Shown piece after piece: positions 29,296 to 39,122 of a stretch of DNA of 64,000 bases. This stretch comes from Mycobacterium sp. SVM_VP21 (GTDB taxonomy: Bacteria; Actinomycetota; Actinomycetes; Mycobacteriales; Mycobacteriaceae), in NCBI GenBank assembly GCA_024758765.1, contig CP101406.1, forward strand, positions 682,001-746,000. The letters are read 5' to 3'. Below the pieces are notes generated by a model. The model searched no databases. It saw only the letters and a program-made list of their open reading frames with translations, and was not told the DNA's origin. Position 1 is the first letter of the stretch, and each line of letters opens with the position of its first letter. The translations under genes were made by a program, and so were the position numbers.

Positions 29296-30210
29296 ATGAA
29301 CGAACAACAGGGTCCGATGCCCAACCCTTACGATCCGACGCGGCCTACGCCTGCCAACTGGCCTATTCCACCGGGGCCTAGCGGTCAGCTGCCGCCGCCT
29401 TGGCAACCGATGCCGCCACCTCACGGCAGCCGACGGCGGATCTGGCTGCTGCTGGGGCTGATCTGCGTGCTGACCGCGACCGCAGTGGTGGTCGTCGTAG
29501 CCCTCGTAGGCCGTGATCGGCACCCGATCGCGCAATCCAGCACAACCTCATCATCCAGCGCAGCACCGTCGCCTATTGCCTCCACCGACCGGGCATCGAT
29601 ACCCGTCTCCGCTCTCGACGGCTTCTTGCCCGACCGCGGCATCGTCTCTTCCGCGGTGGCCGACCCCGCCATCGACCTGGTCGATCACGGCGGCAACATC
29701 GACAACGACGAAATTGTGGACGCCGATTGCCATGGGCTCTTCGCCGTCGCTTCGCGGGACTACACGGGCTCGGGCTGGACCGCGATCCGCTCGCAGCGAT
29801 GGAATAGCCCCGCCGAACCCAATCCCCCCACCCTGACGAATCAGGTTCTGTTGTCGGTAGCGACATACCCTCAAGCCGAAGCTGCTCGCGCCTTCTATGC
29901 CAAGCAGAGCAATGCCTGGTCGAAATGCTCCGGCCATATCGTCAACACCCGTTTGGCCGGCGCGACAGGATCGGCTGACCAATTCTGGGGCGTCGGCAGG
30001 GTCACCGACGCCGACGGTGTACTCGCCGCCGCCGTACTGGACAAGGGCAACCACGAGTGGTTATGCCAGAACAGGCTGACCGCCCGCAACAACGTTGTCG
30101 TCCGCGTAGCGGCCTGCGGATGCGTCGAAGCCTGTGGGCAAGGCGATTTGGCAACCGCAGCGCGTGCCATCCTGGACTCGATCACCTCGAAGATCGACGC
30201 AGCCGGGTGA
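29296..30210 (+). CDS. Membrane-anchored PknH-like sensor-domain protein, copy 2
   Basis: 304 residues, same layout as the preceding gene: proline-rich N-terminus, a transmembrane helix (LLLGLICVLTATAVVVVVAL) and an extracellular PknH-type domain with cysteines in VDADCHGLF, WSKCSGH, WLCQNR and CGCVEACGQG. Two extra cysteines appear near the C-terminus compared with copy 1. A tandem duplicate with considerable divergence, probably cotranscribed. Ligand unknown. Confidence 0.88.
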   Translation: MNEQQGPMPNPYDPTRPTPANWPIPPGPSGQLPPPWQPMPPPHGSRRRIWLLLGLICVLTATAVVVVVALVGRDRHPIAQSSTTSSSSAAPSPIASTDRASIPVSALDGFLPDRGIVSSAVADPAIDLVDHGGNIDNDEIVDADCHGLFAVASRDYTGSGWTAIRSQRWNSPAEPNPPTLTNQVLLSVATYPQAEAARAFYAKQSNAWSKCSGHIVNTRLAGATGSADQFWGVGRVTDADGVLAAAVLDKGNHEWLCQNRLTARNNVVVRVAACGCVEACGQGDLATAARAILDSITSKIDAAG

Positions 30211-30308
30211 GCCGGCGCCACCCAACCCTTGATCAGCCTCAGCGCCTCGCGTATCGTCCGATTCAATTTCGCGTCGCACAGTAGCGAATACAGGGAAGGG
30301 CCGAGCCG

Positions 30309-32240
30309 TTGCGCAACCGCTACGCCGGGGAACCGTTCACCACCACCGATGCTGAGATCGCCGCGGCCTTGGAGCAGGTCTCGATCCCCACCTTGTTGCT
30401 GTCGTGCGTGCACATCACCGGCGACCCCCGCTTCATCCGGGACTTCAGGCAGAACGGGATCTTCCTCAACGAGATCCAGGGGTTTATGTCCGAGGAAGAC
30501 AAGGCCCGTGCCCGCGCCGAAGCGCTGCCGGTGATCATCGACTACCGCGACCGCGGCTGTCCGCAGCCCGCTCCCCTGCCCGCCGAGCTAGTCAAAGAGA
30601 TGATGGACTGGGCGGCCTGCGAGACCGTGCCGGATGCCTACCTGGGTTTACTCTCCGAAGAACTCGACCTCGAGGGCGTCGACCCGCGAAGCCCCGCGCC
30701 CCTGGACCCGGAACGCGCCGCGGAGCTTCCGGTGGTGGTGATCGGCTGCGGCGAATCGGGCGTGCTGGCCGGAATCCGGCTCGCGCAGGCCGGCATTCCC
30801 TTCACGATCATCGAGAAGAACGAAGGCCCGGGCGGAACGTGGTGGGAGAACGACTATCCGGGCGCTCGGGTCGATGTCGCGAACCACTTCTACTGCTACA
30901 GCTTCGAACCCAACAACGACTGGGGACACTACTTCGCCGAGCAGCCCGAGCTGCGGGCATACTTCACCGACCTGGTCACCAAACACAGTCTGGCTGACCA
31001 TATTCGGTGGGGCACCGAGGTCACCGATGCCGTCTGGGACGAGGGCAACGGAACATGGACGCTGACCACCCGGACCGCCGGCGGTTCGGTGTCCACGCTG
31101 ACGGCACGCGCGGTGATCACCGCGGTCGGCCAGCTCAACCGGCCGCACCTGCCGGATCTCGACGGCGCGGACAGCTTCACCGGGCCGTCGTTTCACTCCG
31201 CGGCTTGGGACCACAGCGTCGACCTGACCGGCAAGCGGGTGGCACTGATCGGGGCGGGCGCCAGCGGATTTCAGATCGCACCCGCGATCGCGGAAAAAGT
31301 GCAGCACCTCACTGTCTTTCAGCGCACCGCGCAGTGGATGTTCCCCAATCCGATGTATCACGACGCGGTCGACGACGGCGTGCGCTGGGCTCTGCAGCAC
31401 CTGCCGTTCTACGGTCGCTGGTACCGCTTCCTGCTGCTGTGGCCCGGCGCCGACAAGGGCCTGGAGGCCGCCCGCGTAGACCCGGACTATCCCGACCAGG
31501 ACTATGCGGTGAGCGAGATCAACGCCCTGGCCCGGCAGATGTTCACCGGCTGGATCACCGATCAGGTGGGCGACGACGACGAGCTGCTGGCCAAGGTGCT
31601 ACCGGACTATCCGGCGACCGGCAAACGCACGCTGCAGGACAACGGCACCTGGCTCAAAACCCTGCGCCGCGACAACGTCGAACTGATGCGCACCCCAATA
31701 CGGCGAATCACCCCGCAGGGGGTTGAGACCGAAGACGGCGTCCATCACGAGGTGGATGTGATCGTATACGCCACCGGATTTCGGCACACCGATGTGTTGT
31801 GGCCGATGCGCATCACCGGCCGCGACGGCACCGATCTGCACGCGCTGTGGGGCAGCAAACCATATGCGTACCTGGGCATCACGGTGCCCGGTTTCCCGAA
31901 CTTCTTTGTGCTCTACGGGCCCGGCGCGCATCTGGCGCACGGCGGCAGCCTGATCTTCAACTCCGAGTTGGAGATGCGCTACATCGACGCCTGTCTGGCC
32001 AAGCTCGCCGACGAACAACTGCACTCGATCGAGCCGACCATGCGGGCGGCCACCGAGTGGCATCAGGCCACCCAGGCCGCGATCGCCAAGACGGTATGGG
32101 CGCATCCGGCGGTCAAGCATTCCTACTTCAAGAACGCCGACGGCGAGATCCACACGGTGAGCCCGTGGCGGCTCGACGAGTACTGGTCGGCGGTTCGTGA
32201 ACCGGATTGGTCGCAGTTCGTCGTCGCAAAGGAGCGCTGA
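30309..32240 (+). CDS. HAPMO-like Baeyer-Villiger monooxygenase
   Basis: 643 residues. An N-terminal extension of about 135 residues precedes the flavin domain, as in 4-hydroxyacetophenone monooxygenase (about 640 residues). The FAD Rossmann motif is [14 protein letters not shown], followed by [15 protein letters not shown]; the Baeyer-Villiger fingerprint is [13 protein letters not shown], and the NADPH Rossmann motif is [13 protein letters not shown]. It inserts oxygen next to ketones. The start is TTG 30309 with GGGAAGGG just upstream. The SDR gene begins 1 bp after its stop, suggesting an alcohol to ketone to ester pathway. Confidence 0.88.
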   Translation: MRNRYAGEPFTTTDAEIAAALEQVSIPTLLLSCVHITGDPRFIRDFRQNGIFLNEIQGFMSEEDKARARAEALPVIIDYRDRGCPQPAPLPAELVKEMMDWAACETVPDAYLGLLSEELDLEGVDPRSPAPLDPERAAELPVVVIGCGESGVLAGIRLAQAGIPFTIIEKNEGPGGTWWENDYPGARVDVANHFYCYSFEPNNDWGHYFAEQPELRAYFTDLVTKHSLADHIRWGTEVTDAVWDEGNGTWTLTTRTAGGSVSTLTARAVITAVGQLNRPHLPDLDGADSFTGPSFHSAAWDHSVDLTGKRVALIGAGASGFQIAPAIAEKVQHLTVFQRTAQWMFPNPMYHDAVDDGVRWALQHLPFYGRWYRFLLLWPGADKGLEAARVDPDYPDQDYAVSEINALARQMFTGWITDQVGDDDELLAKVLPDYPATGKRTLQDNGTWLKTLRRDNVELMRTPIRRITPQGVETEDGVHHEVDVIVYATGFRHTDVLWPMRITGRDGTDLHALWGSKPYAYLGITVPGFPNFFVLYGPGAHLAHGGSLIFNSELEMRYIDACLAKLADEQLHSIEPTMRAATEWHQATQAAIAKTVWAHPAVKHSYFKNADGEIHTVSPWRLDEYWSAVREPDWSQFVVAKER

Positions 32241-32241
32241 G

Positions 32242-32979
32242 TTGAGCGGAGTTGTCGTCACCGGGGCAGCATCGGGAATAGGCCGGGCCTGCGCCCAGGC
32301 CTTGGCCGCCGAAGGCCGCCGGGTTGCGTTGTGGGACATAGCCCCGACGGTCCAGGACGTCGCCGAGAGTTTGGGGATGCCCGGCGCGGTTGTCGACGTG
32401 TGCGACGACGCCGGGCTGCCCGCTGCGGTCGCGGCAGCGGCTGAGGCACTCGACGGAATCGACGGGCTGGTGCATGCCGCGGGCCGAGTGCTGCCCGAAC
32501 CGGTGGGCGCCTACACCGGCGAATCCTGGGATGCGGTGATGGCTGTCAACCTGCGTGCGCAGGCCATGCTCGTACAGCTGATGCTGCCGCACCTGGAGGC
32601 TGTCGCCCGATCCGGCGGCGACGCGGCAGTGGTCGGTATCTCCAGTATCGAGGGCCTGACCGCCAACCCGTTCATCCCCGCCTACTGCGCGTCCAAGGCC
32701 GGACTGCTGGGTTTGACCAGGTCGATGGCCGCCCAGTTGGGCCCGGCCGGAATCCGCGTCAATGCGGTCTGTCCTGGCTTCATCGAAACCCCGATGCTGC
32801 AGATCGCGCTCGACGTCGAAGAGGTCGCCGCCGGATTTGTGGCCGCGGCGCCGCTGGGACGCATCGGTCAACCGGCGGAGGTCGCCCAGGCGGTGGCGTT
32901 CCTCATGTCGCCGAGGGCATCGTTCATTACCGGAACCCAGATCGTCGTCGACGGTGGGGTCACCGCCCGGCATCCGTAG
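32242..32979 (+). CDS. Short-chain dehydrogenase/reductase
   Basis: 245 residues. The NAD(P)-binding motif [15 protein letters not shown] is at the N-terminus; NNAG is replaced by HAAGR; the catalytic serine is in VVGISSIEG and YxxxK in [26 protein letters not shown] ends the fold. The start is TTG 32242, with AAAGGAG 8-9 bp upstream. It is translationally close to the monooxygenase gene and probably oxidises its alcohol precursor or reduces its product; substrate unknown. Confidence 0.9.
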   Translation: MSGVVVTGAASGIGRACAQALAAEGRRVALWDIAPTVQDVAESLGMPGAVVDVCDDAGLPAAVAAAAEALDGIDGLVHAAGRVLPEPVGAYTGESWDAVMAVNLRAQAMLVQLMLPHLEAVARSGGDAAVVGISSIEGLTANPFIPAYCASKAGLLGLTRSMAAQLGPAGIRVNAVCPGFIETPMLQIALDVEEVAAGFVAAAPLGRIGQPAEVAQAVAFLMSPRASFITGTQIVVDGGVTARHP

Positions 32980-32984
32980 CGGGC

Positions 32985-33536
32985 TTAGAAGACCCAGCTC
33001 TGTGGGGCGGCGATGACGAAGCCGTGGGTGGCTGCCGGACTACTCACCTCACCGGGCACCTGGGGTTCGCGGAGCACACAGACCAAGTCGGTGGACGGGG
33101 GAACCCCGCAGACCATCGACTCGGCGGGTGAGAATTCCCAGAATACGATCTTGTGGCCCACCGGAAGCTTTGCTGCCGGCGGACTTCCGGCAAGCAGAGC
33201 GTCCGGCGGAGCGGGAAGGAAACGCGCCGGGATGCTTTCCTTGCCGTAGATCCCGGGCAGCTCTACCGCGCCGGCGTCGCGCGGCGCCCCCGGGAGGTCG
33301 CCCGCGCAGTTGACCTCATGAGTGATCCTGCCCTGCCGCATCCTGCAGACCAGCCCGGAGTCGGTCGCGAAGACCACGTTGGGGATCTTCTGCAGGTCGC
33401 TAACTGACGCGGGCGGCGGTCCACTGTCGTCGATCAGGGAGTCCATATCGGGAACCCCGGGTACCGCAACGGCATCCGGCGCCGGGATCAGCAGGGCCGC
33501 CGTCGCGACCGCCACCGCCAGTGCCCGCCGCGCCAT
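32985..33536 (-). CDS. Secreted conserved mycobacterial protein, paralogue of the gene at 40794
   Basis: 183 residues from ATG 33536 (MARRALAVAVATAALL); a start at 33566 is possible. A Sec signal peptide ends at PDAVA. The mature part has four cysteines (LVCRM, NCAGD, MVCGVP, LVCVLR) and the C-terminal signature THGFVIAAPQSWVF. Function unknown. It converges on the SDR gene with 5 bp between stops. The paralogue 7.8 kb away ends THGFVISAPHSEVF. Confidence 0.82.
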   Translation of the reverse strand: MARRALAVAVATAALLIPAPDAVAVPGVPDMDSLIDDSGPPPASVSDLQKIPNVVFATDSGLVCRMRQGRITHEVNCAGDLPGAPRDAGAVELPGIYGKESIPARFLPAPPDALLAGSPPAAKLPVGHKIVFWEFSPAESMVCGVPPSTDLVCVLREPQVPGEVSSPAATHGFVIAAPQSWVF

Positions 33537-33711
33537 CTCATCGCCCCCTCGTTCGGCATCTGACACTCAAACGTACGAGGGGTGCTCTCGAAGGTCAACG
33601 CCGGAACGGGGCCCCTCTTGCGCACCCGCTGCGCGATCTACGCGCATTGGCGGATGTTCTCCGGCCCCGGCGATCCGATAGTCGACTCATCGATTCCCGG
33701 AAGGAACCCCG

Positions 33712-35112
33712 ATGAGCACACACTGTGGAGAACATGCCGTGGTCCTGGGCGCCAGCATGGCCGGACTGCTGGCCGCGCGGGTACTCGCCGACTTCTATCG
33801 TCGCGTCACCATCGTCGAGCGCGACGTGCTGCGTGACGGCCCCGGGTCCCGGCGCGGGGTGCCGCAGGGCGGGCAGGCCCACATTCCGCTGGCCCGCTGC
33901 ACGGAGATTCTGGAGGAGCTGTTTCCCGGCATCCTCGACGAACTGCTGCACCGGGGCGTTCCGACGTGGGACGACGGCGATCTGTCCCGGTTGTGCATCA
34001 AATACCTTGGGCACCAGTCAATTCAGCACGGGACGCTGCCCCAGACGGTGGCGAACTCGCTGTACTTTCCCAGCCGGCCGCTGCTGGAACACCAGGTACG
34101 ACGACGGTTGACGGCCATCCCGAATGTCACGGTCCTCGACGGGCACACCGTGCTCGGGTTGACCGCCACCGAAGCCGGCGACCGGGTGACCGGCGTTCGC
34201 GTCGGCGCGGGCCGCACGGAGCAGGAGCTGGACGCCGAACTGGTGGTCGACGCGACCGGACGGGGCTCTCGCACCCCGGTGTTTCTGGAAGCATTGGGCT
34301 ACCGCCGGCCGCCCGAGGACGAGCTGGTGATCCGGCTGACCTATGCCAGCCAGCTACTGCGTTTTGAGCCCGGGGCGTTGCCGGAGGATCTGGTCCTCAT
34401 CGGCCCGGAACCCGGCCGGCCCACGACTTTCGCATGCACCGCCCAGGAAGACGGAACCGCGATGGTGCTGGTGAGCGGTATGACCGGCACGCAACCACCC
34501 GGCACCCGGGAGGAGTTGATCGCCTTCGCCGCGCCGTTCGCGCCGCCACACGCGCTGGCGGCCTGGGCGGCGGCCGAACCGCTGGGTGAGGTGGCCCGCT
34601 ACCGAATACCGTCCAGCCGGTGGCGCCGTTACGACCGGATGCGCCGGTTCCCGCGTGGTCTGCTCGTGGTCGGTGATGCGATGTGCAGCGTCAACCCGAT
34701 CTACGGCCAGGGGATGACGGTGGCAGCGATGGAAGCTCTGGTGTTGCGGGACTGTTTGACCCGCGGCGACCAGGATCGGCCGCAACGGTTCTTCCGTGCC
34801 GCGGCGAAGAAGGTCCGGGTGGCCTGGCAGACCGCGGTCGGCTCCGATCTGGCTTTGCCCGAGGTGGAGGGTCCGCGTCCGGTGTCGATGCGGCTCACCA
34901 ACGCCTACCTCGACTGGGTGATGACCGCCGCCGAGACCGATCGGCTGGTCTCCGGCCAACTGGCGCGGCTGACCGGAATGATCGACCCGCCCTCGCGGCT
35001 GCTGCGGCCCGCCTTCGTCGCCCGGGTGGCGCAAGCCCATCGCAGGCGACGGACCCGAACCGCCGATGTCGGCCGTGCCCAACACGTTCCGGAAACGGTT
35101 GACGCTGGCTAA
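33712..35112 (+). CDS. FAD-dependent monooxygenase/oxidoreductase
   Basis: 466 residues. A dinucleotide-binding motif AVVLGASMAGLLAARVL is at the N-terminus, and the second FAD motif of aromatic-ring hydroxylases, VGDAMCSVNPIYGQGMTVA, lies at about residue 320. Arg-rich segment RRGVPQGGQAHIPLARC fits the same family. Substrate unknown. The regulator gene starts 1 bp after its stop, so the two are likely cotranscribed. Confidence 0.85.
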   Translation: MSTHCGEHAVVLGASMAGLLAARVLADFYRRVTIVERDVLRDGPGSRRGVPQGGQAHIPLARCTEILEELFPGILDELLHRGVPTWDDGDLSRLCIKYLGHQSIQHGTLPQTVANSLYFPSRPLLEHQVRRRLTAIPNVTVLDGHTVLGLTATEAGDRVTGVRVGAGRTEQELDAELVVDATGRGSRTPVFLEALGYRRPPEDELVIRLTYASQLLRFEPGALPEDLVLIGPEPGRPTTFACTAQEDGTAMVLVSGMTGTQPPGTREELIAFAAPFAPPHALAAWAAAEPLGEVARYRIPSSRWRRYDRMRRFPRGLLVVGDAMCSVNPIYGQGMTVAAMEALVLRDCLTRGDQDRPQRFFRAAAKKVRVAWQTAVGSDLALPEVEGPRPVSMRLTNAYLDWVMTAAETDRLVSGQLARLTGMIDPPSRLLRPAFVARVAQAHRRRRTRTADVGRAQHVPETVDAG

Positions 35113-35113
35113 C

Positions 35114-38100
35114 ATGAGCGAGGTTCCGCCGGTGACGGTGGTGTCCTGGGAGTGGAGCGCAGGTGGCGTGAGCGATCTTGTACCGACCGGCATCGTGACA
35201 CTGCTGCGGGCCGACGTCGACGACGCCTCCGTGTTGTGGCAGAACCAGCCGGATGAGATGGGCCGCGCGATCACCGATCTGAATGGCACGCTGAGCCGTT
35301 TGGTCAGCGCCCACCATGGCGTCTGCCCGGTCGATCGGCGCGAAGCCGACAGCTTTGTGATCGCCTTCGCCCGCGCGTCCGACGCGGTGGCATGTGCACT
35401 GGATCTGCAACGATCTCGGCTGGCCCCGATCCGATTGCGAATCGGCCTGCATACCGGCGAGACGCAGTTGGATGACGCGGGCTACTACACCGGAACGGCC
35501 ATCGACCGCACCACCTTGCTGAGCGAATTGGGGCACGGGGGTCAGACCGTATTGTCGCGAACCACAGCAGATTTGGTCGCCGATCTGCTTCCCGACGGCG
35601 TCTGGCTGAATGATCTTGGCACCCATGTCCTGCGCGGCCTGTCCCGCCCGGAGCGAGTCGTGCAATTGTGTCACCCGGACCTGCACCACGAGTTTCCGGA
35701 GCTGCGAGTCTCCCGAGCCAAGGGCGCACACCGACTGCCGAACCAACGCACCAGATTCGTGGGCAGGGTCGACGACATCGCCCACGTACGGCAGCTGTTG
35801 GACCTCAACCGGATGGTCACCCTGACCGGCGCCGGCGGAGTCGGAAAGACCCGCCTGGCAACGCAGATCGCCGGCGAGATCGCCGGTGACTACCCGGGTG
35901 GGATCTGGTACGTCGACCTGGTGCCGATTACCGACCCGGCGTTGGTGACGGTCGCGACGTCCCGATCACTCGGCCTGCCGGATCAGCCGGGCCGCTCGAA
36001 TGTGGACACCATTGTGGATTGCATCGCCGACCGCCGGATGCTGGTGCTGTTCGACAATTGCGAACATCTGATCGACGCCTGCGCCGCCCTGTTCGACACA
36101 CTGTTGGCCGCGTGCCCGGCACTGACTTTGTTGGCCACCAGCCGAGAACCCATCGCGGTGGCCGGCGAACAGATACGCCGGGTTTCCCCACTCGCGGTCG
36201 AGAGCCAGGCAGTCGAACTGTTCGTCGACCGCGCCCGGCTGGCGCGTCCGGAGTTCAGTGTCGTCGGCGACGACGCGGCGGCGGTATGCGAGATCTGCCG
36301 ACGTCTCGACGGCATGCCGCTGGCCATCGAATTGGCCGCGGCGCGGGTGCGCGCCCTGTCACTGGCCGAGATCGTCGACGGCCTGCATGATCGCTTCCGG
36401 CTGTTGACCGGCGGATCGCGCACCGCGGTGCGCCGCCAGCAGACCCTGCGGGCATCCGTGGATTGGTCGCATGCGCTGCTCAGCGATCCCGAACGGGTGC
36501 TGCTCCGGCGGGTTTCGGTGTTCTCGGGCGGCTTCGACCTCGACGGCGCTCAAGCGGTGGCCGCCGGCGGGCAGGTGCACCACTACGAAGTGGTCGATCT
36601 GCTCACCCTGCTGGTGGACAAGTCGCTGTTGAATACCGAAAACACTACCGGCCGAACGCGATACCGACTCTTGGAGACGGTGCGCCAGTATGCACTGGAG
36701 AAGCTCGGCGACTCCGGCGAGGCCGATTCCCTGCGGACGCGGCACCGCGACCATTACGCCGGAATCGCCGCCGCACTCGACGCGCCCTCGGTCGCCGGCC
36801 ACGAACGCCGGCTCAACCAGGTCGAGTCCGAGATCGACAACCTGCGTGCCGCCTTCGCCTGGTCCCGTGACACCGCCGACACCGAAGCCGCTCTGGCCCT
36901 GGCCGCGTCGCTACAGCCGCTGTGGCGCAGCGGAGGTCGCCAACTCGAAGGAATGGCGTGGCTCGACTCGGCGCTGGCCGATTATGACCGCCATCTCGTC
37001 CGGATCGATCCCGGCGTCTATGCGCGGGCGCTGGCCGGCAGGGTGTCCCTGGACGCCGTCGTGGGAATCACCGATCGCCTGGATCGCGCCCAGCAGGCCT
37101 TGTCCATCGCTCGCGAGATCGGGGACCCGGTGCTGCTGGCCCGCGCCCTGGCCGCCTACGGCGGCGTCACCGCCTACAACGCCGACATCGCCGTGCCGGC
37201 CTTGACCGAAGCGGTCAGTCTGGCCCAGCAGACCGGCGACACCCGAACCCTGGCCGAAGCCCTGACGTGGCGGACCTACGCCGCGGCGATGGGCGAGGGC
37301 GACCCCGTGAGGACGTGCTCGGTCGGTGAACAGGCGCGCTCGCTCGCCGACGCGACCGGTGATGGCTACCTCTCCCGCACCTGCGGCTGGTTCCTCGGCC
37401 TCGGGCATACGTTTCAGGGGAACCTCGACACGTCTGTCGATCTGCTCAGCGGCGTCATCGCCGAAGCCGCCGCGATGCGCGACATCCTCAGCGAGTGCGC
37501 CGCGCGGGTGATACTCGCCAACACACTGGCCTACCGAGGCGATACCGACTCCGCCCTGGACAACGTCTACGCGGCCATCGACTTGGTCACCGCAGATGCC
37601 AGCCCGGCCCATGCCGGTATCGCCTACGCATCACTGGCTTTTGTGAACTTGTCGGCCGGCAATCTCACCACTGCCGGACCCGCCAGCGACTCGGCCACCC
37701 GCTCCTACGGCCCCAGCCAAGCGGGAAGCATTCTCGACCCCAACATGGCCGCTCAGATCGCCTGGCTCCAAGGCGATCTGGATACGGCACGCTGCCTGGC
37801 CGACGCCGCGGTGTCGGTCACCAGAGGTGGTTATCGCGCTATGGCGCTGACCACCCGCTACCACATCGCGATTGCCCACAGCGATCTGGAGCAGGCTGAG
37901 CGCGATGCCTACGACGCGCTGAGCACCGCAGGGTCTGCCGGCGCTGTCCTCTTCGTCCCCGACGCCCTGGAATGCGTCGCATCGTTGCCCGCGATCCGCG
38001 ATCAGGAGGCGGCTCGGCTGTTCGGCGCGGCCGATGCCGCTCGCCGGCGGATGGCCACTGTTCGCTTCTCCATCTACCGGCCGTGGGTCGACTCGGCTCT

Positions 38101-38437
38101 GAAACGTGTTCGAAAGGATCTGACCGACGCCGTGTTCGATGACTGTTGGGCCGACGGAGCCGCACTGTCCGCCGACGACGCGATCGGCTACGCGCAACGC
38201 GGACGCGGTGAACGCAAACGCCCGTCCAGCGGCTGGGGTTCCCTGACTCCGACCGAACTGGAGGTGACCCGGCTGGCCGGCGAAGGACTCGGCAACAAAG
38301 AGATCGGTGCGCAGCTGTTCATCTCGCCGCGGACGGTACAGACCCACCTCACCCATGTCTACGCCAAGCTCGGTCTGACCACCCGAGTGCAGCTGGCCCG
38401 CGAGACACTTCGCCACACCGAGCACGAGCATCGGTAG
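35114..38437 (+). CDS. Large LuxR-family regulator with cyclase-like and NB-ARC ATPase domains
   Basis: 1107 residues from ATG 35114; an earlier in-frame start at 35066 would overlap the previous gene. Order of parts: class III adenylate-cyclase-like domain (about 25-190, with IRLRIGLHTGE and a degenerate metal site), NB-ARC/AAA ATPase (P-loop LTGAGGVGKTRL at about 235-246, LVLFDNCEHLID), TPR-like helical region (about 550-1000), and a C-terminal LuxR HTH (LTPTELEVTRLAGEGLGNKE, about 1042-1100). This architecture matches M. tuberculosis Rv0386, Rv0890c, Rv1358 and Rv2488c. It probably controls neighbouring oxidoreductase genes, but the target is not shown by sequence. Confidence 0.9.
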   Translation: MSEVPPVTVVSWEWSAGGVSDLVPTGIVTLLRADVDDASVLWQNQPDEMGRAITDLNGTLSRLVSAHHGVCPVDRREADSFVIAFARASDAVACALDLQRSRLAPIRLRIGLHTGETQLDDAGYYTGTAIDRTTLLSELGHGGQTVLSRTTADLVADLLPDGVWLNDLGTHVLRGLSRPERVVQLCHPDLHHEFPELRVSRAKGAHRLPNQRTRFVGRVDDIAHVRQLLDLNRMVTLTGAGGVGKTRLATQIAGEIAGDYPGGIWYVDLVPITDPALVTVATSRSLGLPDQPGRSNVDTIVDCIADRRMLVLFDNCEHLIDACAALFDTLLAACPALTLLATSREPIAVAGEQIRRVSPLAVESQAVELFVDRARLARPEFSVVGDDAAAVCEICRRLDGMPLAIELAAARVRALSLAEIVDGLHDRFRLLTGGSRTAVRRQQTLRASVDWSHALLSDPERVLLRRVSVFSGGFDLDGAQAVAAGGQVHHYEVVDLLTLLVDKSLLNTENTTGRTRYRLLETVRQYALEKLGDSGEADSLRTRHRDHYAGIAAALDAPSVAGHERRLNQVESEIDNLRAAFAWSRDTADTEAALALAASLQPLWRSGGRQLEGMAWLDSALADYDRHLVRIDPGVYARALAGRVSLDAVVGITDRLDRAQQALSIAREIGDPVLLARALAAYGGVTAYNADIAVPALTEAVSLAQQTGDTRTLAEALTWRTYAAAMGEGDPVRTCSVGEQARSLADATGDGYLSRTCGWFLGLGHTFQGNLDTSVDLLSGVIAEAAAMRDILSECAARVILANTLAYRGDTDSALDNVYAAIDLVTADASPAHAGIAYASLAFVNLSAGNLTTAGPASDSATRSYGPSQAGSILDPNMAAQIAWLQGDLDTARCLADAAVSVTRGGYRAMALTTRYHIAIAHSDLEQAERDAYDALSTAGSAGAVLFVPDALECVASLPAIRDQEAARLFGAADAARRRMATVRFSIYRPWVDSALKRVRKDLTDAVFDDCWADGAALSADDAIGYAQRGRGERKRPSSGWGSLTPTELEVTRLAGEGLGNKEIGAQLFISPRTVQTHLTHVYAKLGLTTRVQLARETLRHTEHEHR

Positions 38438-38448
38438 CACCACCGAGG

Positions 38449-38648
38449 ATGTCCCAGAGCTACCCACCGCCGAGGCCGCCGATCTCGCGGACGGACCTCG
38501 CCGGGTCTATCGCAGCACTGGCCCTGACGGTCGTCGGGGTGGTGCGGCTGCGGTCCTGGGGGTATTCATGATGGCCGTCACGGACTGCTGCCCGGCCGCG
38601 GCGTGCGCCGCGGGCATCGGCGGCTACCTCTTCGCGGTGGGCGGCTGA
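38449..38648 (+). pseudogene. Frameshifted small membrane protein gene
   Basis: ATG 38449 opens MSQSYPPPRPPISRTDLAGS IAALALTVV, then stops at 38569-38571. In the +1 frame from about 38537 the reading continues GGAAAVLGVFMMAVTDCCPA and ends at 38646-38648. The two pieces join into a proline-rich N-terminus plus a transmembrane helix typical of small mycobacterial membrane proteins, so a one-base change near 38537 seems to have split it. It may also be truncated at the C-terminus. Confidence 0.45.
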
Positions 38649-38651
38649 CTC

Positions 38652-39122
38652 CTAGGCTCTGGCCGCCTCGGCGATCGCTTCCCGTAGACCCCGCGTCGCC
38701 AACGCATCGGCCAGCTCGTTGTCGGCAACCCCCGAATGGCCCTTCACCCAGAACCATTCGACCTGGTGACGCGCGCAGGCGGCCTGAAGCCGTTGCCACA
38801 GGTCGACGTTCTTCACCGGCTGCTTGGCGGCGGTCAACCAGCCGTTGCGCTCCCAGCCGGACACCCACTTGGTGATGCCGTTGCGGACGTAGGTGCTGTC
38901 GGTGTGCAGATGTACCACCACGGGCCGGGTGAGGGCTTCCAGCGCCACGATCGGAGCGGTCAGCTCCATCCGGTTGTTGCTCGTCTCGCCGGGCTCGCCA
39001 CCGCACATCTCGCGGACGTGGTGGCGCATGCGCAGCACCGCGCCCCAACCACCGGGGCCCGGGTTGGGGCGACACCCACCGTCGGTGTGGATGACGACCA
39101 CGTCATCGGTGGATTCGGTCAT
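38652..39122 (-). CDS. rnhA: Ribonuclease HI, single domain
   Basis: 156 residues, near the 155 of E. coli RNase HI. It degrades RNA in RNA-DNA hybrids. The D-E-D-D active site is visible: [41 protein letters not shown] and DNELADALA. In M. tuberculosis the main RNase HI is a fused RNase H/phosphatase (Rv2228c), so this stand-alone enzyme may be an additional copy. ATG 39122 overlaps the stop of the upstream VOC gene by four bases. Confidence 0.93.
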   Translation of the reverse strand: MTESTDDVVVIHTDGGCRPNPGPGGWGAVLRMRHHVREMCGGEPGETSNNRMELTAPIVALEALTRPVVVHLHTDSTYVRNGITKWVSGWERNGWLTAAKQPVKNVDLWQRLQAACARHQVEWFWVKGHSGVADNELADALATRGLREAIAEAARA

